A stretch of DNA of 64,000 nt from Cupriavidus necator A5-1 (GCF_000744095.1 NZ_JQLI01000001.1:3224001-3288000), one strand, 5' to 3'. Counted from the first letter of the stretch, positions 17,277 through 25,808 are shown. Translations and numbers: made by a program. Notes: generated by a model not told the origin, from the letters alone.

Positions 17277-18662
17277 ATGAAATCCATCATTTTTACCGGC
17301 CTGTCGGCAGCCGCGGTTGCCTGCGCCTGCTTCGCCCTCCCCGCGCAAGCCGCGGGCGAGGCCAAGAACGTCATCTTCTTCCTGGGCGACGGCATGGGCC
17401 CGACCACCGTCACCGCTTCGCGCATCTACAAGTATGGCGAAACAGGCAAGCTCAATATGGAGTCGCTCAAGCGCACCGCGCGCGTGAAGACGTACTCGAA
17501 CGACGCGCAGACCACCGACAGTGCGCCGTCGATGTCGGCCTACATGACCGGTGTGAAGATGAACAACGAAGTCATCTCCATGTCGGCGGATACCAAGGCC
17601 AGCGACAGCACCGGCAAGGCCTATGTGACCAGCGCCGGTGACAGCACCTGCCCGGGCGGCAACGGGACGCCAGTTGCCACTGTGCTGGAACTGGCCAAGG
17701 CCGCCGGCAAGTCGGTCGGCGCGGTCACCACCACGCGCGCCACGCATGCCACGCCTGCGGCCACTTACTCGCACGTCTGCCACCGCGACGGCGAAAACAA
17801 TATCGCCGCGCAGGCCGCCCCCGGCAACGCCGCCTACAACACGGCGCTCAAGGATGGCCTGGACGTGCTGCTCGGGGGCGGCCGCCGCCAGTTCCTGCCA
17901 AGCGCCGCGGGCGGCAAGCGCACGGATGGTGTTGACCTGACCACTCAGTTCCCGGGCTACACCTACGTGACGACCGGCACCGCGCTCAAGACCGTGGACC
18001 CGGCCGCCACGAACAAGCTGCTCGGCCTGTTCAACATGGACCACCTCAACTACGAACTGGACCGCGTCAAGAGCAATATCGACGAGCCGAGCCTGGCCGA
18101 CATGACCGAGAAAGCCATCCGCATCCTGCAGAAGAACGGGAACGGCTATTTCCTGATGGTGGAAGGCGGCCGGATCGACCATGCGCTGCACGGCACCAAT
18201 GCCAAGCGCGCGCTGGAAGACACGATCGCGTTCGACGACGCCATCAAGCGTGCGCTGTCGATGGTGGACCTGTCGAACACGATGATCGTCGTAACTGCCG
18301 ACCACGACCATACGATGACGATCAACGGCTACTCGCATCGCGGCAACCCGATCCTCGGCACAGTGACGGACATCAAGACGAAGCAACCCGCCACGGCGGC
18401 TGACGGCCTGCCCTACACCACGCTGGTATTCGGCAACGGCGGCAGTCCGCGCAAGACACCACGCGACAACCCCGCGCTGGTGGACACCACCGCCGACGGC
18501 TACCTGCAGGAAGTCGGCGTGAACCTCGGGGCTCCGGGTTCGGAAACCCACGGCGGCGGCGATGTGATGCTGTTCTCGACGGGTCCGGGCAATGCCGCGC
18601 TCAAGGGCACCATCGACAACACCAAGGTCTTCGGCGTGGTGAAGTCCGCGCTGGGGCTCTGA
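17277..18662 (+). CDS. Alkaline phosphatase, secreted
   Basis: A 461-residue paralogue of the preceding protein with a Sec signal peptide (MKSIIFTGLSAAAVACACF... AQAAG) instead of a lipobox. Motifs: VIFFLGDGMGPTTVTASRIY, TTDSAPSMSAYMTGVKMNN (Ser82), HATPAATYSHVCHRD, MVEGGRIDHALHGT, VTADHDHTM and GSETHGGGDV. Length and motif order are those of active periplasmic phosphatases. It follows the first copy after 26 bp, so both are probably co-transcribed, and a strong terminator follows. The pair looks like a tandem duplication that diverged in localisation. Confidence 0.93.
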   Translation: MKSIIFTGLSAAAVACACFALPAQAAGEAKNVIFFLGDGMGPTTVTASRIYKYGETGKLNMESLKRTARVKTYSNDAQTTDSAPSMSAYMTGVKMNNEVISMSADTKASDSTGKAYVTSAGDSTCPGGNGTPVATVLELAKAAGKSVGAVTTTRATHATPAATYSHVCHRDGENNIAAQAAPGNAAYNTALKDGLDVLLGGGRRQFLPSAAGGKRTDGVDLTTQFPGYTYVTTGTALKTVDPAATNKLLGLFNMDHLNYELDRVKSNIDEPSLADMTEKAIRILQKNGNGYFLMVEGGRIDHALHGTNAKRALEDTIAFDDAIKRALSMVDLSNTMIVVTADHDHTMTINGYSHRGNPILGTVTDIKTKQPATAADGLPYTTLVFGNGGSPRKTPRDNPALVDTTADGYLQEVGVNLGAPGSETHGGGDVMLFSTGPGNAALKGTIDNTKVFGVVKSALGL

Positions 18663-18710
18663 TACCTGCCACGGCACTGCTGCACGCCCGAACGCAGTGC
18701 CTGACTGCCA

Positions 18711-18743
18711 TGCGCGCGCCGGCAAACCGGCGCGCGCATTTTT
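18711..18743 (+). terminator. Intrinsic terminator after the phosphatase pair
   Basis: A perfect 12-bp GC-rich stem TGCGCGCGCCGG / CCGGCGCGCGCA with loop CAAA, followed by TTTTT. It lies 49 bp past the second phosphatase and ends just before the next reading frame. Confidence 0.9.
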
Positions 18744-18761
18744 CGCTTTCTGAACAGTTTC

Positions 18762-19457
18762 ATGAAGACCAAACAAACATTTCCTGTCCTTGCGCTGCTG
18801 GTTGCCACGGCGGCCTTCACCAATGTGGCGGCGGAACCGGCAAAAGCCTCCGGCCCCCTGGCACTGCGCGTGTAGCACGAGTTGTCGGCGCTCGGGGCCG
18901 ACGGCGTGCGCCGCGACATCTACTTCACCGAGCGCGTTTACCGCGAGGGCGAGACAGTCTGGATCGAGCGCGAGATCCCGCACGGCGCGCACGACGAAGC
19001 CGAGCACGCCAGGGCGGACAAGGGCCACAAGCACATGGATATGTCGGCCGCCGCGCGCTGGATCGAGCGGCAGCCGTCCGGCAAGCTGTCGGTGCGGCTG
19101 GTCAGCGACACCATGCGCAAGACCTTCGAAGTCAGCCCGGCTGAATACGGCAACATCGGGTTCGACGGCTCGTGGGCGACCGCGTACCACCTGCTGGACC
19201 CGGCTGCGCTTAAGACGATGAACGCGAACGGCCCTGCGCGCGGCGGTGTGCAGGAGTATCGCGCCAGGCGCGGCAACGAACAGGTGACGGTCCAGTGGGA
19301 CGTGGCCGGCCAGTATCCGCGCCTGGTCCAGTCGCGCAATGCCAGCGGTACGCAGAAGAAGGTCACGCGGGTGACCGCAATTGCAGCGCCGCAAGCCGCT
19401 CCGTGGAGCCGGACAAGGCCCTATGCGAAAGGCGAGTACACGGACCTGATGGATTAG
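18762..19457 (+). pseudogene. Secreted protein of unknown function with in-frame amber codon
   Basis: One frame runs 231 codons from ATG 18762 to the stop at 19457 but is cut by TAG at codon 38 (18873-18875), between LALRV and HELSALGADGVRRD. The part before it is a signal peptide (MKTKQTFPVLALLVATAAF... NVAAEPA); the part after it is an uninterrupted mature domain (DIYFTERVYREGETVWIERE, HKHMDMSAAARW, TFEVSPAEYGNIGFDG). One C-to-T change from CAG would create the stop. Family not recognised. It directly follows the phosphatase terminator and lacks an obvious promoter. Read-through, reinitiation at TTG 18882 or a true null are all possible; a null is likeliest. Confidence 0.65.
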
Positions 19458-19640
19458 TCAGAGTCAGCGAGACACTTCATCGGAACCAATCCCGGAATTC
19501 CGATACCTCGCGCCTTCCAGAGACCTGTTTCCCATCGACTTTAACTTCCTGGCGGCCTTTGCTGCCATAGGTCGGCGGGTCATTCTCCGGCGTCCAGCCG
19601 GGCCTCGCTGAGACTTCTCTCGCTTGCGAGAATGACGGCA

Positions 19641-19658
19641 TTGTCATGTGCCGGTCAT
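19641..19658 (+). promoter_or_regulatory. Pho-box-like site upstream of the small repeat protein
   Basis: TTGTCAT-gtgc-CGGTCAT: two 7-bp half-sites with a 4-bp spacer, as in PhoB boxes. A possible -10 TAGACT lies at 19681-19686, about 50 bp before ATG 19737. The alkaline phosphatase pair close by supports phosphate control. The gap to the -10 is one helical turn longer than usual, so a third, poor half-site may be involved. Confidence 0.55.
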
Positions 19659-19736
19659 GCTGGCGTGGGGGGGCGCTGCCTAGACTTGCATTACCGCCGG
19701 CCACCCCGGGCCGGCACTCTTACGGAGAAGCCATCC

Positions 19737-19970
19737 ATGCAAGCACTCAGGCAAGTCCTTATGGCCACCGCCCTCGTTGCCGCCGTGGTCGGCACTGCGC
19801 AGGCTGCACCGCGCAACGTCGATCCCTTCAGCGACGGCGCCAACAGCGCCACCGGTACCCGCAGCTCGTTCACTGACGGCGCGCACAGCGCCACCGGCAC
19901 GCGCAGCACCATCACCGACGGCGCGCACAACCCGAACGGCCCGCGCGACAGCTTCAGCGACGGCGCCTGA
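19737..19970 (+). CDS. Small secreted tandem-repeat protein
   Basis: A 77-residue protein with a Sec signal peptide (MQALRQVLMATALVAAVVGTAQA) and a mature part made almost only of 14-residue repeats: PFSDGANSATGTRS, SFTDGAHSATGTRS, TITDGAHNPNGPRD and a partial SFSDGA. Each unit has the core (S/T)DGA then TGTR or NGPR. The ATG is preceded by TACGGAGAAGCC. No enzyme fold is possible at this size; a periplasmic binding or structural peptide is conceivable. A Pho-box-like site upstream and nearby phosphatases suggest phosphate-starvation induction. Function unknown. Confidence 0.75.
   Translation: MQALRQVLMATALVAAVVGTAQAAPRNVDPFSDGANSATGTRSSFTDGAHSATGTRSTITDGAHNPNGPRDSFSDGA
19824..19967 (+). repeat. 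42-bp (14-codon) tandem repeats, 3.4 copies
   Basis: Three full 42-nt units plus 18 nt of a fourth lie inside the small secreted gene. Units 1 and 2 are nearly the same at protein level and unit 3 is diverged. The period is a multiple of 3, so copy-number change would keep the frame. Confidence 0.8.
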
Positions 19971-19986
19971 CGCCGCCGCGCGAGCC

Positions 19987-20865
19987 TCAGCGTACCTCGC
20001 CGTAGATCCTGCGCGCATCGGCGGCGTCGGCGATCGGCCGGCCCAGCGTCAGCCCGCCCTGCACCGCCTGCGCCACCAGTGCTTCGTTGCCGGGCGCACG
20101 ACTGCCGTCGCGCAACAGCAAGTTGTTTTCGAAACCTACCCGCACATGGCCGCCAAACGCGGCGGCTGCGGTCACGCAGGCGTTTTCTTCGCGGCCGAAA
20201 GCGCAGATCGCCCACGGCAGCGCATCGGCGCTTTCGTCCGCGACCTGCAGGAAGGGCAGCAGGTCACGCGGCGACGATACCTGTCCAGCCGAATAGCGCC
20301 CCAGCACATACAGTAACGACCACGCCCCCGCCGGCACCATGCCGCGTTCGCGCATCGACTGCCAGCGCCGCACGTCGGCCACGTCATACAGGATCACCTG
20401 CGTCATCACGCGCTCGCCGGCCAGCCAGGCGAAAAACGCCGCCAGTTCGCTGTCCGGGATTTCCGTCACCGCCAATTCGCGCAGCCCAACGGACACGGCC
20501 TCGGGCCGCAATTCGCGCACCATCGCCATTTGCTCGGCGGCCTTGTACACGCCCGCTGCTTCGCTCGTCACCTGTACCAGCAGCGAATCGCCCACCGCCT
20601 GCTTCACCGCCGCCATCGCGTCGCGGTAGGTCTGCACGTCGAGCGAATGGCGGCCTTGCGCATCGCGTACATGCATGTGCATCATGGCCGCGCCGGCGTC
20701 CAGGCAGGCGCGCGCCTCGGCGGCCAGCGCCGCCGCGGTCAACGGCACTGCGGGATGGTCGGCAGCTTGCTTGTAGGCGCCATTCGGTGCAACCGTGACG
20801 ATCAGAGGCGAGTCGGCCAGCGGCGTGCGCACCGCGGCATTGGGCTTGGGATTGGCTTGGGTCAT
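19987..20865 (-). CDS. BKACE-family (DUF849) beta-keto acid cleavage enzyme
   Basis: A 292-residue TIM-barrel of the family that cleaves beta-keto acids with acetyl-CoA. Zinc-site motif MMHMHVRDAQGRHS (His-x-His), then a TSEAAGVY segment, and VRVGFENNLLLRDG near the C-terminus. The length fits the family (about 280-310). It overlaps the upstream dehydrogenase gene by 4 bp (ATGA). The pair could oxidise a beta-hydroxy acid to the keto acid and then cleave it, as carnitine-degrading CdhA and CdhC do, but no thioesterase or carnitine transporter is present. Exact substrate unknown. Confidence 0.88.
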   Translation of the reverse strand: MTQANPKPNAAVRTPLADSPLIVTVAPNGAYKQAADHPAVPLTAAALAAEARACLDAGAAMMHMHVRDAQGRHSLDVQTYRDAMAAVKQAVGDSLLVQVTSEAAGVYKAAEQMAMVRELRPEAVSVGLRELAVTEIPDSELAAFFAWLAGERVMTQVILYDVADVRRWQSMRERGMVPAGAWSLLYVLGRYSAGQVSSPRDLLPFLQVADESADALPWAICAFGREENACVTAAAAFGGHVRVGFENNLLLRDGSRAPGNEALVAQAVQGGLTLGRPIADAADARRIYGEVR

Positions 20866-21830
20866 GGCTGGATCTCGGGCAATTCGGGCGCAATCAGTTC
20901 CAGGCCGGCGCGCAGCAGGCGGTCATAGCGCGCGCGCTCGGCGGCAATGGTCTCGGGTGTCCACTGGTAGAAACCTTCGCCGCGCTTCATGCCGTGGCGG
21001 CCGTCGGCGGCGCGCTCGGACAGGCAGCGCGCGGGATGGTCGTCATTGCAGAAGCTCGGGTACATGGTGGCGCCGGCGGCGGCATGCACGTCGATGCCGG
21101 CATGGTCGCGCTGCAGCACCGGCCCCGCGGCCAGGAAGCGGAAACCGAAGCCGAAGCGCACCGCCGCGTCCACATCCTCGGGCGAGGCGATGCCGCGGTC
21201 GATCAGGTTGAAGGCTTCGCGCGACAGCGCATGCTGGAGCCGGTTGGCGAGGAAGCCCGGCAGGTCCTTGCGCACCTTGACCGGCACCATCGCGCAGCGG
21301 CGCATGAAGGCGATCAGCGCGTCGGCGCAGGCCTCGTCGCTGCCCTCACCCATCACCACTTCCACCAGCGGCACCAGGTGGGCCGGCATGAAGAAGTGCA
21401 GGCCCAGCATGCGCGCGCGCGTCTCGAGCCCTTCGCCGATGGCGCTGATCGGGAAGCTGGAGCTGTTGCTGGCCAGCACGGCATCGGCGCGCGCGCGCCG
21501 GACCAGGTCGGCGAACAGGGCCTGCTTCAGGTCCAGCCGTTCCGGGATGCACTCGATCACCAGGTCCACGGTGGACCAGTCCACGTCATCCAGCATCGCG
21601 GCCACGGCCAGCCGTTCGGCGCCTTGCTCGCGGCCGATAGTGGCGAGGTTGTCGCGCACGCGTTGCGGCAGCGCGGCGGCACGGCCGGCGTCGGGCTCGA
21701 TCACGGTGGTACGGCACAGCGCGCGCGTCAGCACCACGGCGACATCGGTGCCCATGGTGCCGCCGCCCACCACCACCGCATGCGCGGTGCCGGGGCGGCT
21801 CAGGATGACCGGATCGGTCAGGTTCGGCAT
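20862..21830 (-). CDS. 3-hydroxyacyl-CoA dehydrogenase-family NAD-dependent enzyme
   Basis: A 322-residue protein with an N-terminal Rossmann motif (AVVVGGGTMGTDVAVVL) and the dehydrogenase core SNSSSFPISAIGEGL, LGLHFFMPAHLVPLVEVVMG (catalytic His) and DLPGFLANRLQHAL. The C-terminal domain ends with GMKRGEGFYQW. Start at ATG 21830 behind GGAGATCCT; a longer reading to 21863 lacks a ribosome-binding site. It forms a two-gene unit with the BKACE enzyme and diverges from a LysR gene. Likely role: oxidising a 3-hydroxyacid or 3-hydroxyacyl substrate whose keto product the partner cleaves. Confidence 0.85.
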   Translation of the reverse strand: MPNLTDPVILSRPGTAHAVVVGGGTMGTDVAVVLTRALCRTTVIEPDAGRAAALPQRVRDNLATIGREQGAERLAVAAMLDDVDWSTVDLVIECIPERLDLKQALFADLVRRARADAVLASNSSSFPISAIGEGLETRARMLGLHFFMPAHLVPLVEVVMGEGSDEACADALIAFMRRCAMVPVKVRKDLPGFLANRLQHALSREAFNLIDRGIASPEDVDAAVRFGFGFRFLAAGPVLQRDHAGIDVHAAAGATMYPSFCNDDHPARCLSERAADGRHGMKRGEGFYQWTPETIAAERARYDRLLRAGLELIAPELPEIQP

Positions 21831-21937
21831 AGGATCTCCAGGGGGATGCGGTGCGGCCCGCACACGCCAGCAGCGCGCCAGGCCATCGAATCCCGGCAGT
21901 GTAGAGAACTCGCTTTGATTGATGAAGTCGATTCTTT

Positions 21938-21951
21938 GGATAAAATGATCC
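21938..21951. promoter_or_regulatory. Possible LysR binding dyad between divergent genes
   Basis: GGAT-aaaatg-ATCC is an interrupted palindrome in the AT-rich 180-bp gap between the dehydrogenase and lysR genes, flanked by TTT and CGCAAA. Placement fits a LysR site, but the motif is short. Confidence 0.35.
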
Positions 21952-22009
21952 GCAAATCAGATCAATCGCAAGACTCCGCCGGCCGGTGCCCGCCCGCCGC
22001 AGCTACACC

Positions 22010-22948
22010 ATGAAAATCAACCTGTCGATGCGCGACATCGATACCACGCTGGTACTCGGCCGCACACTGAACTTTCGCCAGGCCGCCAGCCAGCTGCATT
22101 TGTCGCAGTCCGCCCTGTCTACGCAGATCCTGCGCATTGAGGAGTCCCTCGGTGTGCGCCTCTTTGACCGCACCACCCGCACCGTGCGCCTGACCGCCGC
22201 CGGCCAGGTCTTCATGCAACAGGCAGCGCTGCTGCAGGCGGCATTTCGTGGCGCCATCGACGCCGTGACCGGCATCGCCAGCGCCGAGCGCGGGCAGGTG
22301 GCGGTGGCGGCGCTGCCGTCGCTGGCGGCACGCATGCTGCCGCGCGTGCTGATGGCCTACCACCGCGCGCGCCCGGAAGTGGCGCTGAAGGTGATCGACA
22401 CGCTGTCCGGCCCCGCCTTCGACCTGGTGCGCGCCGGCGAAGTGGACTTTGCGCTGACCGCGGCCGATCCGCAGCAGGCCGACCTGCAGTACGAGCCGCT
22501 GCTGTCCGACCGCTTCGTGCTGCTGATCCCGTCCGCGCACCCGATGGCGCGCACCGCCGGGCCGTTGCGCTGGGCCGATACCGCCAACGCGCCGCACGTG
22601 TCGATGACGCATCCCAGCAGCGTGCGCCAGTATGCCGAATGGGCCTTCCTGCAGAACCGCATCCGCTTCCAGCCGGTGTTCGAGGCCGAGCACCTGGCAA
22701 CCATAGCGGCCATGGTCGAGTGCGGCTTTGGTGTCGCCGCGCTGCCAGAGATCGCCGCCGGCACCGTGCGCCAGCCCGGCATCGTCGAGCGGCTGCTGAC
22801 TGCACCGGTGACCGAGCGCTCGATCGGGCTGGTGACGTCGCGTAACCGCACCCTGTCGCCTGCAGCCGCGGAACTGGCGGCCGCGGTGCGCACACAACTC
22901 GCCCATCCGCCAGCCGCGCAAAGCAGCACCGCGGGGGCCGGCGCATGA
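22010..22948 (+). CDS. LysR-family transcriptional regulator
   Basis: A 312-residue regulator with an N-terminal winged helix-turn-helix (NFRQAASQLHLSQSALSTQI, then LGVRLFDRTTRTVRLTAAG) and a LysR substrate-binding domain (RAGEVDFALTAADP, VECGFGVAALPEIAAG). Start at ATG 22010. It is divergent from the dehydrogenase/BKACE pair with 179 bp between starts, the standard LysR layout, so it probably controls that pair in response to its substrate. A stable GC hairpin follows the gene at 23014. Confidence 0.93.
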   Translation: MKINLSMRDIDTTLVLGRTLNFRQAASQLHLSQSALSTQILRIEESLGVRLFDRTTRTVRLTAAGQVFMQQAALLQAAFRGAIDAVTGIASAERGQVAVAALPSLAARMLPRVLMAYHRARPEVALKVIDTLSGPAFDLVRAGEVDFALTAADPQQADLQYEPLLSDRFVLLIPSAHPMARTAGPLRWADTANAPHVSMTHPSSVRQYAEWAFLQNRIRFQPVFEAEHLATIAAMVECGFGVAALPEIAAGTVRQPGIVERLLTAPVTERSIGLVTSRNRTLSPAAAELAAAVRTQLAHPPAAQSSTAGAGA

Positions 22949-23013
22949 GCATCATCGGCTGCCGCGCGCGAGGCCGCTGCGCGGCGTAAAGAAAAACGGA
23001 AGCGGACAAGCAA

Positions 23014-23040
23014 GCGGGCCCGGCATCGCGCCGGGCCCGC
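23014..23040. terminator. GC-rich hairpin between convergent genes
   Basis: A perfect 10-bp stem GCGGGCCCGG / CCGGGCCCGC with a 7-nt loop, between lysR and a small gene on the opposite strand. No T-run on either side, so termination would be modest; its position suggests it serves both directions. Confidence 0.5.
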
Positions 23041-23045
23041 AGCGG

Positions 23046-23216
23046 TCAGGAAGGATCTTTGGTGCGGGTACGGGAGACGGCCGCCATGATCCCGATCCCC
23101 AGCACGATCAGGCAGGCAATGCCGATATAGACGGGCGCGAGGCCGGCCGTTGACATGCCCCAGGCGATGCCGCCCACCAGGACCATCAGGCCTATGATGT
23201 ATAGCGCGAATGACAT
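23046..23216 (-). CDS. Small two-helix membrane protein
   Basis: A 56-residue protein with two hydrophobic segments, MSFALYIIGLMVLVGGIAWG and VYIGIACLIVLGIGIMAAV, and a short basic tail RTRTKDPS. The ATG at 23216 follows AAGGAGCCGACTT, a good ribosome-binding site that decides the start. Such two-helix inner-membrane proteins are common in Burkholderiaceae and have no known function. Confidence 0.75.
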   Translation of the reverse strand: MSFALYIIGLMVLVGGIAWGMSTAGLAPVYIGIACLIVLGIGIMAAVSRTRTKDPS

Positions 23217-23339
23217 AAGTCGGCTCCTTGCGGTGGTGCTAGGTTCAATGTAGGCAGTGGCGGGCACGCAAGGGATAGGACAAGGGCGGATGCTGGCGTA
23301 GGCGGGTTCTGACTCGGCTGTGATGCGTGAGGCGTTTCT

Positions 23340-24005
23340 TCAGGCCGCCCCGCGCGCCTGCTCGGCGGCGAGGTAGGCATCGCGCGATGGCAGCAGGTGG
23401 CGCCGGCACAGTGCCATGAGCGCGTCGCGGTCGCCGGTCTTCAGCGCCTCGATCATCGCCCAGTGCTCCTGCCGCGCGCGCTCGCGGTACGCCGCCGCAG
23501 CCAGCGTGCCGAAGCGGATCGGGTGGGCGCGGCGCGCGTAGTCGCCGATGGCCTGCTGCAGCACCGCGTTGTCGGTCAGCGCGAACAGCTCGCGGTGGAA
23601 GGCCTGGTTGATGCGGAACACCGCGCGCGCGTCGCCCGCCGCCACCGCCGCATCGTGTTGCTTTTGCACGGCCACCAGCGGCGCCAGCCGCGCCGCCGGC
23701 ACCGGCAGCGTGATCAGTTCGGCAGCATGGCATTCCAGCACCTCGCGCAGCGCGTACAGCTCCAGCACCTCGCGCGCGGAGAAGGCGCGCACCACCGCGC
23801 CCACGTTGCGCTTGCGCTCGACCACGCCGATCGCCTCCAGCCTGGCCAGCACCTGCCGCACCACATGGCGCTTCAGGTCAAAGCGCGCCATCAGGTCGTC
23901 TTCGGTCAGCCGCTCGCGCGGATGCAGGCGGCCGAAGACGATGTCCTCTTCCAGGGTGTCGACGGCCTGCTGCATGGCGCCGGCTTCGGCTTGCATATCG
24001 TTCAT
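23340..24005 (-). CDS. GntR-family (FCD) transcriptional regulator
   Basis: A 221-residue regulator with an N-terminal winged helix (LHPRERLTEDDLMARFDLKR, VVRQVLARLEAIGVVERKR) and an all-helical FCD ligand domain (LYALREVLECHAAEL, FRINQAFHRELFALTDN with the metal-site His). It starts 3 bp after the dehydratase stop, so it is co-transcribed as second gene. It probably senses a sugar acid or related hydroxy acid and controls the dehydratase and the divergent Bug receptor. Confidence 0.92.
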   Translation of the reverse strand: MNDMQAEAGAMQQAVDTLEEDIVFGRLHPRERLTEDDLMARFDLKRHVVRQVLARLEAIGVVERKRNVGAVVRAFSAREVLELYALREVLECHAAELITLPVPAARLAPLVAVQKQHDAAVAAGDARAVFRINQAFHRELFALTDNAVLQQAIGDYARRAHPIRFGTLAAAAYRERARQEHWAMIEALKTGDRDALMALCRRHLLPSRDAYLAAEQARGAA

Positions 24006-24008
24006 GGC

Positions 24009-25808
24009 TCAGCGCTTGTGCGGCACGGTTTCCACCGTCTGCGTGGCGCGCAGGAAGTCGAAGTCGACGCCCTGGTCGGCCTGCGTCACGGTCTCGAGGA
24101 AGAGCTTGCGATAGCCGCGATCCGCACGCGGGCGCTCCACCGGCTGCGCCGCGGCGCGGCGGGCCAGTTCGGCTTCGTCCACCAGCAGCGTCAGTTCGCG
24201 CTCGCGCACCGACAGCCGGATGCGGTCGCCGCTCTGCACCAGCGCCAGCGGGCCGCCGATGGCGGCTTCCGGTGTCACATGCAGCACGATGGTGCCGGCC
24301 GCGGTGCCGCTCATGCGCCCGTCGGAGATGCGCACCATGTCCTTGACGCCGGCACGTGCCAGCTTGCGCGGGATCGGCATATAGCCGGCCTCCGGCATGC
24401 CCGGCGCGCCGGTCGGCCCGATGCGCTTGAGCACCAGGATGTCGTCGGCCTTGACGTCGAGCGCTTCGTCGTCGATGCGCTGCGCCATGTCCTCGGCGTT
24501 CTCGAACACCACCGCGCGGCCCTCATGCTCCATCAGCACCGGGTCGGCCGCCGACTGCTTGATGATGGCCCCGCCCGGCGCCAGGTTGCCGCGCAGCACC
24601 GCAAGACCGCCGGCCGGGTAGATCGGGTCGGGCGCGCGGCGGATCACGTCCTGCGCGAACGGCGGCGCCGCCGCGTCCAGTTCTTCGCCGAGCGTGCGGC
24701 CCGACACCGTCAGCGTATCCAGGTGCAGCAGCGGGCGCAGCTCGCGCAGCAGCGCGGTCATGCCGCCGGCCTTGTGGAAGTCTTCCATGTAGTGCTGGCC
24801 GGAGGGCTTCAGGTCCACCAGCACAGGCGTCTCGCGGCTCATGCGGTCGAGCCCGGCCAGGTCGATGTCGATGCCCAAGCGACCCGCGATCGCGGTCAGG
24901 TGGACGATGCCGTTGGTCGAGCCGCCGATCGCCAGCAGCACGCGCAAGGCGTTCTCGAAGGCCTTGCCGGTGAGGATGCGGTCGGGCGTCAGCCGCGCCT
25001 TGGCCATCGCCACCGCGGTGGTGCCGGTGCGCTCGGCCACGCGGATGCGGTCGGCCGTCACTGCCGGGGCGGAGGCGCCGCCTGCGACCATCATGCCGAG
25101 CGCCTCGGTCACGCAGGCCATCGTGCTGGCTGTGCCCATCACCGAGCAGGTGCCGACGCTGGCCACCAGCTGGTTGTTGACGTCGGCGATCTCGGCCGCG
25201 TCGATCTCGTCGGCACGATAGCGGCCCCAGTAGCGGCGGCAATCGGTGCACGCGCCCACGCGCTCGCCGCGGTGCGCGCCGGTCAGCATCGACCCGGTCA
25301 CCAGCTGGATCGCCGGCACGCCGGCCGAGGCCGCGCCCATCAGTTGGGCCGGCACGGTCTTGTCGCAGCCGCCGATCAGCACCACCGCGTCCATCGGCTG
25401 GGCACGGATCATCTCTTCCGTATCCATCGACATCAGGTTGCGCAGGTACATGCTGGTCGGCGCGGAAAAGCTCTCGTGCACCGAGATGGTCGGGAAATCC
25501 ACCGGCAGGCCGCCGGCCAGCATCACCCCGCGGCGCACCGCCTCGATCAGTTGCGGCGCGTTGCCGTGGCAGGGGTTGTAGCTGCTGCCGGTATTGACGA
25601 TCCCGATCACCGGGCGCGACAGCGCGTCGTCGGTATAGCCCGCGCCCTTGATAAAGGCCTTGCGCAGGAACAGCGAGAAGCCATTGTCGCCGTAGTTGGT
25701 CAGGCCCTTGCCCAGGCCTTGAGGGCCGCCGGCCGGGGCGCCTTCGTCCTGGGCCTTGGGGTCGGCGGCGGCAGCCGGGCTGGCCTTGCTGGGATCGGTG
25801 AGGGACAC
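24009..25808 (-). CDS. IlvD/Edd-family dehydratase (sugar-acid dehydratase type)
   Basis: A 599-residue Fe-S dehydratase. Cluster-ligand cysteines are visible in SSYNPCHGN, VVLIGGCDKTVPAQLMGA and SVGTCSVMGTASTMACVTEA; the Mg/substrate region shows GRMSGTAAGTIVLHVTPEA. The family removes water from dihydroxy acids or aldonates to give 2-keto-3-deoxy products. Context (FCD regulator, Bug receptor, no ilv genes) favours a sugar acid such as arabonate or a relative over branched-chain amino-acid synthesis. GTG 25808 is chosen because GGAGATAGCCCC precedes it. It diverges from the Bug receptor gene. Confidence 0.88.
   Translation of the reverse strand: MSLTDPSKASPAAAADPKAQDEGAPAGGPQGLGKGLTNYGDNGFSLFLRKAFIKGAGYTDDALSRPVIGIVNTGSSYNPCHGNAPQLIEAVRRGVMLAGGLPVDFPTISVHESFSAPTSMYLRNLMSMDTEEMIRAQPMDAVVLIGGCDKTVPAQLMGAASAGVPAIQLVTGSMLTGAHRGERVGACTDCRRYWGRYRADEIDAAEIADVNNQLVASVGTCSVMGTASTMACVTEALGMMVAGGASAPAVTADRIRVAERTGTTAVAMAKARLTPDRILTGKAFENALRVLLAIGGSTNGIVHLTAIAGRLGIDIDLAGLDRMSRETPVLVDLKPSGQHYMEDFHKAGGMTALLRELRPLLHLDTLTVSGRTLGEELDAAAPPFAQDVIRRAPDPIYPAGGLAVLRGNLAPGGAIIKQSAADPVLMEHEGRAVVFENAEDMAQRIDDEALDVKADDILVLKRIGPTGAPGMPEAGYMPIPRKLARAGVKDMVRISDGRMSGTAAGTIVLHVTPEAAIGGPLALVQSGDRIRLSVRERELTLLVDEAELARRAAAQPVERPRADRGYRKLFLETVTQADQGVDFDFLRATQTVETVPHKR

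Noticed and set aside
19493..19502. Palindrome CGGAATTCCG downstream of the amber-interrupted gene
   Set aside because: A single 10-bp palindrome without context is expected by chance in this length.
19987..21830. Naming the BKACE/dehydrogenase pair as carnitine degradation genes
   Set aside because: The dehydrogenase motifs are not specifically those of carnitine dehydrogenase, and no thioesterase, carnitine binding protein or transporter is nearby.
24009..25808. Dihydroxyacid dehydratase IlvD of valine/isoleucine synthesis
   Set aside because: Neighbours are an FCD regulator and a Bug receptor, typical of sugar-acid catabolism.
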